Source: Gammaproteobacteria bacterium (GTDB lineage Bacteria > Pseudomonadota > Gammaproteobacteria > Xanthomonadales > Wenzhouxiangellaceae). Taken from it: 64,000 nt of DNA. A model generated the notes under the pieces. That model was not told the origin of the DNA, ran no database searches, and was given only the letters and a program-made list of their open reading frames with translations. Below are positions 36,863 through 45,137 of this stretch, one piece after another (within the stretch, counting starts at the first letter, position 1; each line of letters begins with the position of its first letter). Both the position numbers and the translations under genes were made by a program. The stretch lies in contig JAJFKX010000005.1 in the NCBI GenBank assembly GCA_021772985.1, positions 1 to 64,000 of the forward strand, in the 5' to 3' direction.

Positions 36863-37240
36863 TTATTCTTCTTCGCTAGCCAGGCGCACTGAAGCCAGCA
36901 ATGCATCCATGTGCTCACCGGTTTCAATCGATTTATCCTGCAGAAAGCGCAGCTCTGGCGTGCTACGCATGCGCAACTGCTGACCCAAAATACCACGCAG
37001 ATAACCTGCTCCGCGATTAAGCGCTGCAATGCTGCTGGCGGCCTTATTCGTTTCCAGCACCGACACATACACTTTGGCAACCCCTAAATCACGGCTGACT
37101 TCTACATCTGAGACGCTGATAAAACCGATTGCAGGATCGTTGAGTTCGCGCTGAACCAGCACACCCAATTCACGACGTAATAGCCCGGCAACCCGATCAT
37201 GCCGGGCAAACTCGCGGTGTTTGTTTTTACGAGCACCCAT
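36863..37240 (-). CDS. rbfA: ribosome-binding factor A
   Basis: This 125-residue protein helps mature the 5' end of 16S rRNA in the 30S subunit and supports growth in the cold. It has the KH-like fold sequence RVAGLLRRELGVLVQREL, then VSDVEVSRDLGVAKVYVSVL and LRMRSTPELRFLQDKSIETG. It starts at ATG 7 bases after infB ends, in the conserved infB-rbfA-truB order. Confidence 0.98.
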   Translation of the reverse strand: MGARKNKHREFARHDRVAGLLRRELGVLVQRELNDPAIGFISVSDVEVSRDLGVAKVYVSVLETNKAASSIAALNRGAGYLRGILGQQLRMRSTPELRFLQDKSIETGEHMDALLASVRLASEEE

Positions 37241-37247
37241 TGCCAGC

Positions 37248-39833
37248 TTAATCCAGTGTGCGCGCTACTTCAATTCGTTCGAAACATTCAATTTGATCGC
37301 CGGGACTTACATCGTTGTACTGTTTCACGCCAATACCGCACTCAACACCTGAGGCAACCTCGTTAACGTCATCCTTAAAGCGCCGCAATGATTCAAGCTC
37401 ACCTTCATAAATCACCACGTTGTCACGCAACACCCTGATCGGGTTCTGGCGTTTCACATTTCCTTCAACAACCAGACAACCGGCAACCGCGCCGAGTTTG
37501 GCACTGCGGAATACATCTTTGACTTCAGCCAGTCCAACAATCTGTTCTTTGGTCTCAGTACCCATCAGGCCACTGATAGCTGCTTTAACCTGATCAATGG
37601 CATCATAAATGACGCTGTAATAATGTAGATCCAGATCATTTTCCTTGATGATTTTGCGCGCTGTTGCATCTGCGCGCACATTAAAACCAATCACAATCGC
37701 ATTCGAAGCCTGCGCTAATGACGCATCGGACTCGGTAATACCGCCTACCCCGCTGACTACTACATTGACCAAAATATGTTCATTGGATAAACGCGTTAAT
37801 GCATCACGCAATGCTTCAACGCTACCTTGTACATCAGCTTTAATCACCAGATTAACAGTTTGCTGCTCATCTTCCTGGCCCATCTGTTCAAACAGATTTT
37901 GCAATTTGGCGGCCTGTTGATGGGCCAACCGGCCCTCACGGCTCTTGGCCTGGCGTTGCGAAGCCGCATCCTTTGCCTTACGCTCGTTGGCCACCACAAT
38001 AACCTCATCGCCGGCATTCGGCACACCTGATAAGCCAATAAACTCTACTGGGAAAGATGGTCCAACCTCGTTAACGGTCTCGCCCAGCTCATTCAGCATC
38101 GAGCGAGCACGTCCGTATTCCTCACCCGCCAGTACCATTTCGCCTTTCTTCAAGGTGCCATCCTGAATCAACAGAGTGGCAACCGGGCCACGACCTTTGT
38201 CCAGTCTTGATTCAATCACGACACCACGTGCTTTACGGTTAGCCTGGGCATGCAGCTCCATTAACTCGGCCTGTAAGCTAATAGCCTCCAGCAAATTGTC
38301 GATGCCTTCACCTGTTTTGGCTGAAACATGGACAAAAATCTCCTGACCGCCCCAATCTTCAGGGATAACTTCCTCTTTGCTGAGTTCGTTCTTCACCCGG
38401 TCAATGTCCGCATTTTCCCTATCGATTTTGTTAACTGCCACAATCAATGGCACTCCAGCAGCACGGGCATGCTGTATGGCTTCTTTGGTCTGTGGCATGA
38501 CCCCATCATCAGCAGCCACAACCAAAATCACAATGTCAGTAACCTGGGCACCGCGCGCCCGCATTGCGGTAAATGCCGCATGCCCCGGAGTATCCAGGAA
38601 AGTAATTCCTCCCGTGTCGGTTTTGACATGATAAGCGCCGATATGCTGGGTAATACCTCCAGCCTCACCATCCGCCACTTTGGTTTCACGAATATAGTCC
38701 AGCAATGAAGTTTTACCGTGATCAACATGTCCCATTATGGTGACCACCGCCGGGCGACCCTCACCCTCATGCGGTTTATGCTCCTGATCCTGCTCCGCAA
38801 CCAACTCTGCTTCGATATCTTTATCAATCGCCGCAGTAGCCTCATGACCCATTTCTTCAACCACCAAAATAGCTGTTTCCTGATCAAGCGTCTGATTGAT
38901 GGTCACCATCATGCCCATTTGCATCATGACCTTGATTAATTCACCGCTTTTAACCGCCATCATTTTTGCCAACTCAGCGACAGTGGTGGTTTCGGGCACC
39001 TGTACTTCACGCTTAACCGGTGCAGCTGGCTTTTGAAAACCATGTTCTTTGCCAACAGAAAGCTCTGAACGACGTTTTGTTTTGGTTTTCTTACGTCGTC
39101 CACTACCCGCTGTAACGTGCAGCTCTGCACGACCATAACGGGTATCACGCTGGCGACTGGTCGATTCACGACGTTTCTTTTCTTCTCGCTGGATTTCAAT
39201 CCTGGCAGCTGCACGCTGACGTTCAGCCTCTTGCTGCTGGCGTAATCTTTCTTGCTCACGCTCACTTTCTTCTGCTTCACGCTTGGCCTGTTCTTCAGCT
39301 TCACGCTTGGCATTTAACTCAGCCTCATGCTTGGCTTTTACTTCAGCTTCCTTACGTTGCAACTCTTCCGTTTCCTTACGCTCCAGCTCTTCCTGTTCTA
39401 TGCGAATGCGTTCTTCTACATCACGTTGCTGACGAATTTCCTCCAGCGCTTTTTGGGCTGCTGCCCGCTCTGGATCTACATCATTATTATCCGTGCTGTC
39501 GCCACCACGTTTGATATAAGTTCGCTTACGGCGCACCTCGACATTCACGGTCTTGGGTGGTGCGCTGCGTCCACCAACTCGCCCGCCTCCGGGTACAGTG
39601 ATTTCAGACACGGTACGGCGTTTCAAAGTCACCCGTTTGGGAGCCGCAGCGGCTGCTTCCTGTTTACCATGACTGGCGCGCAAATGAGCGAGCAAGGTCT
39701 TTTTATCTTCATTGGACACTTGCGCGTCCGGATCGATGATCGCCACGCCTGAATCTTTTAACTGGCTAAGCAATTTATCAATGGGCACACCCAGTACTTC
39801 GGCGAGTTGTTTTACAGTTACTTTTGATGACAT
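37248..39833 (-). CDS. infB: translation initiation factor IF-2
   Basis: This 861-residue GTPase delivers initiator tRNA to the ribosome. An IF2_N domain occupies residues 1-50. Residues 110-235 form a long charged Glu/Arg/Lys-rich helix, and a second IF2_N domain lies at about 280-330. The G domain starts near 362 with [16 protein letters not shown] (G1), then [15 protein letters not shown] (G3) and NKID (G4). Domains II to IV follow, ending [19 protein letters not shown]. It sits 72 bases after nusA in the conserved operon. Confidence 0.99.
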   Translation of the reverse strand: MSSKVTVKQLAEVLGVPIDKLLSQLKDSGVAIIDPDAQVSNEDKKTLLAHLRASHGKQEAAAAAPKRVTLKRRTVSEITVPGGGRVGGRSAPPKTVNVEVRRKRTYIKRGGDSTDNNDVDPERAAAQKALEEIRQQRDVEERIRIEQEELERKETEELQRKEAEVKAKHEAELNAKREAEEQAKREAEESEREQERLRQQQEAERQRAAARIEIQREEKKRRESTSRQRDTRYGRAELHVTAGSGRRKKTKTKRRSELSVGKEHGFQKPAAPVKREVQVPETTTVAELAKMMAVKSGELIKVMMQMGMMVTINQTLDQETAILVVEEMGHEATAAIDKDIEAELVAEQDQEHKPHEGEGRPAVVTIMGHVDHGKTSLLDYIRETKVADGEAGGITQHIGAYHVKTDTGGITFLDTPGHAAFTAMRARGAQVTDIVILVVAADDGVMPQTKEAIQHARAAGVPLIVAVNKIDRENADIDRVKNELSKEEVIPEDWGGQEIFVHVSAKTGEGIDNLLEAISLQAELMELHAQANRKARGVVIESRLDKGRGPVATLLIQDGTLKKGEMVLAGEEYGRARSMLNELGETVNEVGPSFPVEFIGLSGVPNAGDEVIVVANERKAKDAASQRQAKSREGRLAHQQAAKLQNLFEQMGQEDEQQTVNLVIKADVQGSVEALRDALTRLSNEHILVNVVVSGVGGITESDASLAQASNAIVIGFNVRADATARKIIKENDLDLHYYSVIYDAIDQVKAAISGLMGTETKEQIVGLAEVKDVFRSAKLGAVAGCLVVEGNVKRQNPIRVLRDNVVIYEGELESLRRFKDDVNEVASGVECGIGVKQYNDVSPGDQIECFERIEVARTLD

Positions 39834-39905
39834 TGCTCTTGTTACCTTGGTGTTTCTCGTGCGCTGTTTATTCGTTGCTGATCGATAGTGATATCACTAT
39901 CAGGC

Positions 39906-41402
39906 CTATTCAGCATCCTCAGCAAACCAATGGGCGCGTGCCGCCATAATTAACTTGGCTGCTTGCTCAGCATCCAATTCCGGAATCTCTTCCAGCTCGT
40001 CAACTGCACAATCAGCCAGGTCGTCACGGCTGCGTATACCCTTCTCGGCTAACCGGTATGCTACTGATTCGGTCATTTCATCCAAATCCAGCAAATCCTG
40101 TTCCGGTTTATTTTCATCCAATACTTCCTCACGCATAATCATTTGCGTAAGTAATGCATCACGTGCACGGCGGCGCAGTTCAGAAACGATTTCCTCATCA
40201 AACTCTTCGACCGACAGTAGTTCGCTTTCGGGCACGTAGGCTACTTCCTCGACATTGCTGAAACCTTCCTGAACCAGGATACCCGCCAACTCCTCATCGA
40301 CATCCAGTTTATTGGTAAATAAATCTAGAATTTCCTTGGCTTCTGACTCACTCTTAGACTCAGCATCAGCCAGCGTCATGACATTCAGCTGCCAGCCACT
40401 AAGCCCACTGGCGAGCCGTACATTCTGCCCTCCACGACCAATTGCCTGAGAAAGGTTTTCCTCTTCCACGGCAATGTCCATGCTTTTCTTTTCTTCATCG
40501 ACCACAATGGAGCTGACTTCCGCCGGCGCCATCGCATTGATCACAAACTGTGCAGGATTATCATCCCACAGGATAATATCGATACGCTCACCGGCGAGTT
40601 CGTTACTAACCGCTTGAACCCTGGAGCCGCGCATTCCTACACAGGCCCCGATTGGATCAGTGCGTTTATCATTCGCTCGAACTGCAATCTTGGCACGTCG
40701 ACCAGGATCACGGGCGGCACCCATTACATCGATTAACTCTGAGCCGATTTCCGGAACTTCCAATGTGAACAGTTTAATTAAAAACTCGCTCATCGTACGG
40801 CTGGCAAATATTTGCGGGCCGCGTTGTTCAGCACGCACTTCATATAAGAAAGCGCGTAGGCGATCACCTGGACGAACGGACTCTCCCGGTATCATGTGCC
40901 GGCTCGGAATAAACGCTTCGGCGTTGCCACCCAAATCCAGATACACGCTACCACGCTCAAAACGTTTAACGGTTCCATTGACCAGCTCACCATCTCGTGA
41001 AGCATAGGCTTCATAGACCTGTTCGCGCTCGGCATCGCGTACCCTTTGAACAATAACCTGCTTGGCAGCCTGGGCTGCAATCCGGCCAAATTCAGCGTTT
41101 TCCATTGGCTCTTCAATGCTGTCACCAGCATTCAGCTCGGCATCCTGTTGCCGGGCTTCCGTTACTGGTATTTGATAATCCGGAAATTCGATCTCCTCAT
41201 CATCATCGACCACCTGCCAAACCCGGAAAGTTTCGTAGTCTCCGGTTTTTTGGTCAATCGATACCCGCGCATCAATTTCCAACTCGTGTTTCTTGCGCGC
41301 AGCCGATGCCAGCGCGGCCTCGATTGCACCGAAGATCACTTCTTTGGAAACACCTTTTTCATTGGCAACCGCTTCGGCTACCAGCAAAATTTCCTTCGCC
41401 AT
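39906..41402 (-). CDS. nusA: transcription termination/antitermination factor NusA
   Basis: This 498-residue RNA polymerase-binding factor has an N-terminal polymerase-binding domain, then S1 (GSVYLDLGGNAEAFIPSRHM), KH1 (IGACVGMRGSRVQAVSNEL) and KH2 (AIGRGGQNVRLASGLSGWQL). Two acidic helix-hairpin-helix repeats end the protein, as in other gammaproteobacteria. Full length and normal. NusA is known to influence its own operon through leader terminators in E. coli; a matching hairpin is seen before rimP. Confidence 0.99.
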   Translation of the reverse strand: MAKEILLVAEAVANEKGVSKEVIFGAIEAALASAARKKHELEIDARVSIDQKTGDYETFRVWQVVDDDEEIEFPDYQIPVTEARQQDAELNAGDSIEEPMENAEFGRIAAQAAKQVIVQRVRDAEREQVYEAYASRDGELVNGTVKRFERGSVYLDLGGNAEAFIPSRHMIPGESVRPGDRLRAFLYEVRAEQRGPQIFASRTMSEFLIKLFTLEVPEIGSELIDVMGAARDPGRRAKIAVRANDKRTDPIGACVGMRGSRVQAVSNELAGERIDIILWDDNPAQFVINAMAPAEVSSIVVDEEKKSMDIAVEEENLSQAIGRGGQNVRLASGLSGWQLNVMTLADAESKSESEAKEILDLFTNKLDVDEELAGILVQEGFSNVEEVAYVPESELLSVEEFDEEIVSELRRRARDALLTQMIMREEVLDENKPEQDLLDLDEMTESVAYRLAEKGIRSRDDLADCAVDELEEIPELDAEQAAKLIMAARAHWFAEDAE

Positions 41403-41436
41403 CCTCTACCTCAGAGTACGTACATTTTCATTAAAA

Positions 41437-41937
41437 TTACTGTTCGGTCTTATGCAGATCACGTGCCAGCAATTCGGCGTAATTAGGCACTAGCTTGGCA
41501 AAGCGTATATTTGCCATACTGATACCGATATTCTCACCCTCGCATGCCAGCGTTACTTCATCTCCGCTGGCTGCAATGATTTCTCCAGTTACTTTTCTAC
41601 GTCCATCAGCCAGGCTTACCAGTTTCAACTGGGCTTGCTCACCAATGAACGCTGTAAACTGTTCTACAGTAAACAATGGACGGTCAACCCCCGGAGACGA
41701 TACTTCCAGGTTGTACTGGCCGGGCAAAGGATCTTCAACATCCATCAGTGCCGCCACTTCCCGACTGACCCGCTGGCAATCTGCGAGCTGAATCTCTCCA
41801 CTGAAATCCGGCTGATCAATATAGAGCCGCAAGGTTGCATGCTTGACATGACCATCAAACTCCAATCCCAGCAATTCATAACCAAGACTTGAAACCAATG
41901 GCCTCAACAATGTATCCAGCGCTGATAAATTGGCCAT
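41437..41937 (-). CDS. rimP: ribosome maturation factor RimP
   Basis: This protein of 166 residues assists 30S subunit maturation. It begins MANLSALDTLLRPLVSSLGYELLGLEF and contains QLADCQRVSREVAALMDVED and YNLEVSSPGVDRPLF, which define the family. A longer frame reaching 42075 runs through the upstream hairpin and adds 46 residues with no family likeness, so I chose the ATG at 41937. GGGA lies a little upstream as a weak ribosome binding site. It is the first gene of the nusA operon here. Confidence 0.95.
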   Translation of the reverse strand: MANLSALDTLLRPLVSSLGYELLGLEFDGHVKHATLRLYIDQPDFSGEIQLADCQRVSREVAALMDVEDPLPGQYNLEVSSPGVDRPLFTVEQFTAFIGEQAQLKLVSLADGRRKVTGEIIAASGDEVTLACEGENIGISMANIRFAKLVPNYAELLARDLHKTEQ

Positions 41938-41970
41938 ATATATTCCCAACCTGATTCTTATCCAGCAACG

Positions 41971-41995
41971 AAAAAGGCCCCAATTTGGGGCCTTT
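41971..41995 (-). promoter_or_regulatory. intrinsic terminator/attenuator in the leader of rimP-nusA
   Basis: AAAGGCCCC and GGGGCCTTT form a 9-base-pair stem with a 5-base loop; on the minus strand it runs into five T residues. It ends 33 bases before the rimP ATG on the same strand, so any transcript into the operon from further upstream must pass it. That position suits an attenuator of the nusA operon. It could also just end the rtcB transcript, with a rimP promoter between it and the gene. Confidence 0.7.
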
Positions 41996-42219
41996 GAGTG
42001 TCCGATTGAGCCACCAGCAGTGCGCAGATCAGGGACAAGCAATAAACCTGTCCATACTGCAATCACATGCTGCACACTGCAAATATCTAACCATTGTAAC
42101 GGATTACCTGCACGCTTTGCCAGCTACCTGTTCAATAATTTATTTTAGTCAAGGACTTATCATCCGCAAATCCGTCTTTTAAGGTAATAAGTTCGTTTGG
42201 GTTTGCTATTGCATGCTGA

Positions 42220-43419
42220 CTAACCTTTGACACAAACAACCTGCTTCAAAGTAGCAACCACTTCCACCAAATCCTGTTGATTGGCCATCACCTGATCAAT
42301 ATCTTTATAGGCAGCCGGAATTTCATCCACCACGCCCTGGTCCTTGCGGCACTCAACACCGCGTGTCTGAACTTCCAAGTCGTGCCGATTGAAACGTTTT
42401 TTTGCCTGGTTGCGCGACATCCTCCGGCCTGCTCCATGCGCACATGAGCAAAATGCTTTCGCATTGCCCTTGCCACGCACAATATATGAACGCGCGCCCA
42501 TACTGCCGGGAATGATGCCTAATTCGCCTGCACCGGCACGGATAGCACCTTTTCTGGTGATATAAACATCCGCACCAAAATGTCGCTCCTTAACCACGTA
42601 GTTGTGATGACAGTTGATCGCTTTATTGGTCAAAGTGAATTCCGGCAAGCTGATCCGTAAAGCGGCCAATACCTGTTGCAACATTTGCTCTCGGTTAATA
42701 GCCGCATAATTTTGTGCCCAGTTCACTGCAGACACATACTCCTCAAACAACTTAGTACCTTCATCAAACCAGGCCAGATCTTTATCCGGAATGCGTATCT
42801 CACGCCGCTCCAGTTCACGCTTGGCCAGACTGATGAAATACTGCCCGATCTGGTTGCCGATGCCACGCGAACCTGTATGCAGCATCACCCACACTGCCCC
42901 AGTGGTATCCAGACATACTTCAATGAAGTGATTACCACCACCCAAGGTACCGATTTGCCTTGCCCAACGGTGTGGTTTAGCTTGATTCGGCTTTGCTGCC
43001 AGACGAGGATGGTTTTCCAGTATCTTATCCAGACCAGCGCCTGCCAATTTTGCTGCTTGATCCGGAATATCTTCAACCTTGTGCATGTTAAAACCCACCG
43101 GCACATGATTTTCTATTGCGGCGCGCACTGCTTTCAAGTTATCCGGCAATTCACGGGCGTTCAAAGAAGTCCGCACCGCCAACATCCCACAACCGATATC
43201 CACACCAACACTGGCGGGAATAATTGCTTTGTGCGTTGGAATGACTGATCCCACGGTTGCCCCCAGGCCAACATGCACATCCGGCATCGCGGCCACATGG
43301 TGGTGTACAAATGGCAGACTGGCAATATTGCTCAACTGATTAATGGCCAAAGCGTCGATATCTTCTGTCCATATAAACACCGGCACCATGCCTTTATTTA
43401 TTGTCTTTTGAATACTCAC
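42220..43419 (-). CDS. rtcB: RNA-splicing ligase RtcB
   Basis: This protein of 399 residues belongs to the RtcB family that joins 2',3'-cyclic phosphate or 3'-phosphate RNA ends to 5'-OH ends using GTP and manganese. Metal and catalytic residues are visible in AMPDVHVGLGATVGSV, VGVDIGCGM, GTLGGGNHF, LHTGSRGIGNQ, NCHHNYV and the guanylylated His in SCAHGAGRRMSR. The start is GTG; an in-frame ATG lies 30 bases inside. No rtcA or rtcR is next to it, so the usual sigma-54-controlled operon is absent here. Confidence 0.93.
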   Translation of the reverse strand: MSIQKTINKGMVPVFIWTEDIDALAINQLSNIASLPFVHHHVAAMPDVHVGLGATVGSVIPTHKAIIPASVGVDIGCGMLAVRTSLNARELPDNLKAVRAAIENHVPVGFNMHKVEDIPDQAAKLAGAGLDKILENHPRLAAKPNQAKPHRWARQIGTLGGGNHFIEVCLDTTGAVWVMLHTGSRGIGNQIGQYFISLAKRELERREIRIPDKDLAWFDEGTKLFEEYVSAVNWAQNYAAINREQMLQQVLAALRISLPEFTLTNKAINCHHNYVVKERHFGADVYITRKGAIRAGAGELGIIPGSMGARSYIVRGKGNAKAFCSCAHGAGRRMSRNQAKKRFNRHDLEVQTRGVECRKDQGVVDEIPAAYKDIDQVMANQQDLVEVVATLKQVVCVKG

Positions 43420-43842
43420 CGTTCTTCATTTTAATCAAATAGCGTGACTTACAGGTCACAAAAATACCCTTGTGACTGGCACCTGCCGAAGGTTGTCTGC
43501 AGGACCTGAATGCAGCCCCTGTTATCTACAGCGACCGGGACCACCGGCCTGGGACTATCGATAACACTCTCGCAGCTGCCAAGTTGCAGGTTGGCGCTTT
43601 ATACAGTGCTTTCGATGATGGATGATTATGACTTCGCATTGCAGCTTTTATCCTAAATCATGGAATCTGAGTGATCAGGATTTGGGTTAACCCTTTTTAA
43701 AAATTATTGCATAAGCCTTATCGATACCACAACCTACCCTGATCCTGCGATCTGAACGGCTAACTTTCAATGGATAATTAACAGCTGCTGTCCCACAATA
43801 TATACAAACCCTATTTATCGGTTAAACCATTGGAGAAAAGAC
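43420..43842. other. 423-base non-coding gap with repeated GTGAC half-sites
   Basis: No plausible gene is present. GTGAC at 43444, GTCAC at 43455 and GTGAC at 43472 form two overlapping inverted pairs, including GTCACAA with TTGTGAC at 43455-43476. They could bind a regulator in the shared upstream region of rtcB and the VOC gene. An AT-rich stretch lies near 43690-43800, probably holding the promoter of the VOC gene. Confidence 0.4.
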
Positions 43843-44220
43843 ATGATTGGATACGCGACTTTGGGCACCAACGATCTGCCTCGGGCAGCGGCTTTTTATG
43901 ACGCATTATTGGCCGAACTTGGCGGCAAACGGTTTATGGAAATGGACACCTTTATCGCCTGGGCCGGCCCCAGCGGAAAAGGTGGCCTGGGATTAAGCAA
44001 ACCTTTTGATGGTAACCTCGCAACCGTCGGCAATGGTGTAATGATTGCACTGGAGTGCGAATCTACCGAACAGGTAGAACGTGTTTACAACAAAGCGATC
44101 GAATTAGGCGCTCAATGCGAAGGCCCGGTAGGGCTGCGTGGAGAAAGTTTTTATGCCGGTTATTTCCGTGACCCTGACGGCAATAAATTGAATGCCTATA
44201 TCATGACCGGCCCAATGTGA
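43843..44220 (+). CDS. VOC/glyoxalase-fold protein
   Basis: This 125-residue single-domain protein has the vicinal oxygen chelate fold: MIGYATLGTNDLPRAAAFYDALL at the start, and a C-terminal FYAGYFRDPDGNKLNAYIM block typical of glyoxalase/bleomycin-resistance relatives. Some metal ligands of glyoxalase I are not obvious, so the reaction is unknown. The ATG has GGAG 8 bases upstream, and the gene stands alone between rtcB and a convergent reductase gene. Confidence 0.85.
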   Translation: MIGYATLGTNDLPRAAAFYDALLAELGGKRFMEMDTFIAWAGPSGKGGLGLSKPFDGNLATVGNGVMIALECESTEQVERVYNKAIELGAQCEGPVGLRGESFYAGYFRDPDGNKLNAYIMTGPM

Positions 44221-44251
44221 TTTGGCATAACCTTTTGCTACAGCTTGTTTT

Positions 44252-44281
44252 CCCGTTCCCGCACTTAAACCCGGGAACGGG
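44252..44281. terminator. hairpin between convergent VOC and aldo/keto reductase genes
   Basis: CCCGTTCCC and GGGAACGGG form a perfect 9-base-pair stem with a 12-base loop in the gap between two convergent genes. Neither strand carries a good T run after it, so if it ends transcription it does so weakly or with Rho. Confidence 0.5.
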
Positions 44282-44300
44282 ATTGACATGACATGACATA

Positions 44301-45134
44301 TCAATCCCAGTCCGGCGCCAAACCGGCAGGATTAATGGTTCGCCTGTTTTGCCTGGTAAGCTGATTAAGTTCCAGCATTTCTTCGGTCGATAACTGAAAA
44401 TCAAAAATATCGAAATTTGACTGCGCATGTGTTTCACTGCTGGAGCGTGGAATCGCAATCACGCCCTGTTGTTGGATCAACCAGCGCAACGCCACCTGCC
44501 CGGCATTTTTGTTATGCACAGCAGCAATACGTTGTAAAACAGGATCCGCAAACACTTCGCCATTGGCCAACGGCGAATAGGCCGTCAGCGACATTCCATG
44601 CTGGCGCAGACAAGCAAGCACCTTGTCCTGATTAAGCAATGGATGATATTCGACCTGGTTGTTGACCAGAACTGATTCGCTTAAATCAACCGCCTGATTG
44701 ATCAGCACAGTGGTGAAATTGCTGACACCGACATGGCGCGCCCAGCCATCCCGTTTGACTGCATTCAGGGTCGCTAGCGTCTGCTCCAGAGGAACGCTGC
44801 GACTTGGCCAATGCAACAACAGCAGATCAACATATTGCATATTTAACCGCTGCAGACTCTCCACCACCGATTGTCGTAACTCAGCAGCACTGAACCGATC
44901 GACCCACACCTTGGTGGTTATGAATATGTCCTCACGAGCTAAACCACTGTCTGCAACAGCTCGGCCAACAGCTTGTTCGTTGCGATAAAGCTGAGCAGTA
45001 TCAATATGCCGGTATCCGATACCCAAAGCGGCTCTAACCATCCGGTAGGCATCAGTATCAAGCAGTTCAAATGTACCAAAACCCAATGCTGGAATACTGG
45101 CCCCATGGGCGTTAACTGTATGCGATTCATTCAT
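44301..45134 (-). CDS. aldo/keto reductase (2,5-diketogluconate reductase-like)
   Basis: This 277-residue NADPH-dependent TIM-barrel enzyme has an intact catalytic tetrad: D45 and Y50 in HIDTAQLYRNE, K75 in TTKVW, and H108 in LLLHWPS. The cofactor segment IAIPRSSSETHAQSNFDIFDF is typical of the DkgB branch, which reduces small aldehydes such as methylglyoxal. It starts 3 bases after the prolyl oligopeptidase gene and is likely cotranscribed with it. Confidence 0.92.
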   Translation of the reverse strand: MNESHTVNAHGASIPALGFGTFELLDTDAYRMVRAALGIGYRHIDTAQLYRNEQAVGRAVADSGLAREDIFITTKVWVDRFSAAELRQSVVESLQRLNMQYVDLLLLHWPSRSVPLEQTLATLNAVKRDGWARHVGVSNFTTVLINQAVDLSESVLVNNQVEYHPLLNQDKVLACLRQHGMSLTAYSPLANGEVFADPVLQRIAAVHNKNAGQVALRWLIQQQGVIAIPRSSSETHAQSNFDIFDFQLSTEEMLELNQLTRQNRRTINPAGLAPDWD

Positions 45135-45137
45135 GGT

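Noticed and set aside
41938-42219. A tRNA directly before rimP as in E. coli
   Set aside because: No cloverleaf can be drawn here; the initiator tRNA is 6 kb away.
42676-43248. Plus-strand open frame of 190 codons
   Set aside because: It is the complement of rtcB, which is well supported by catalytic motifs.
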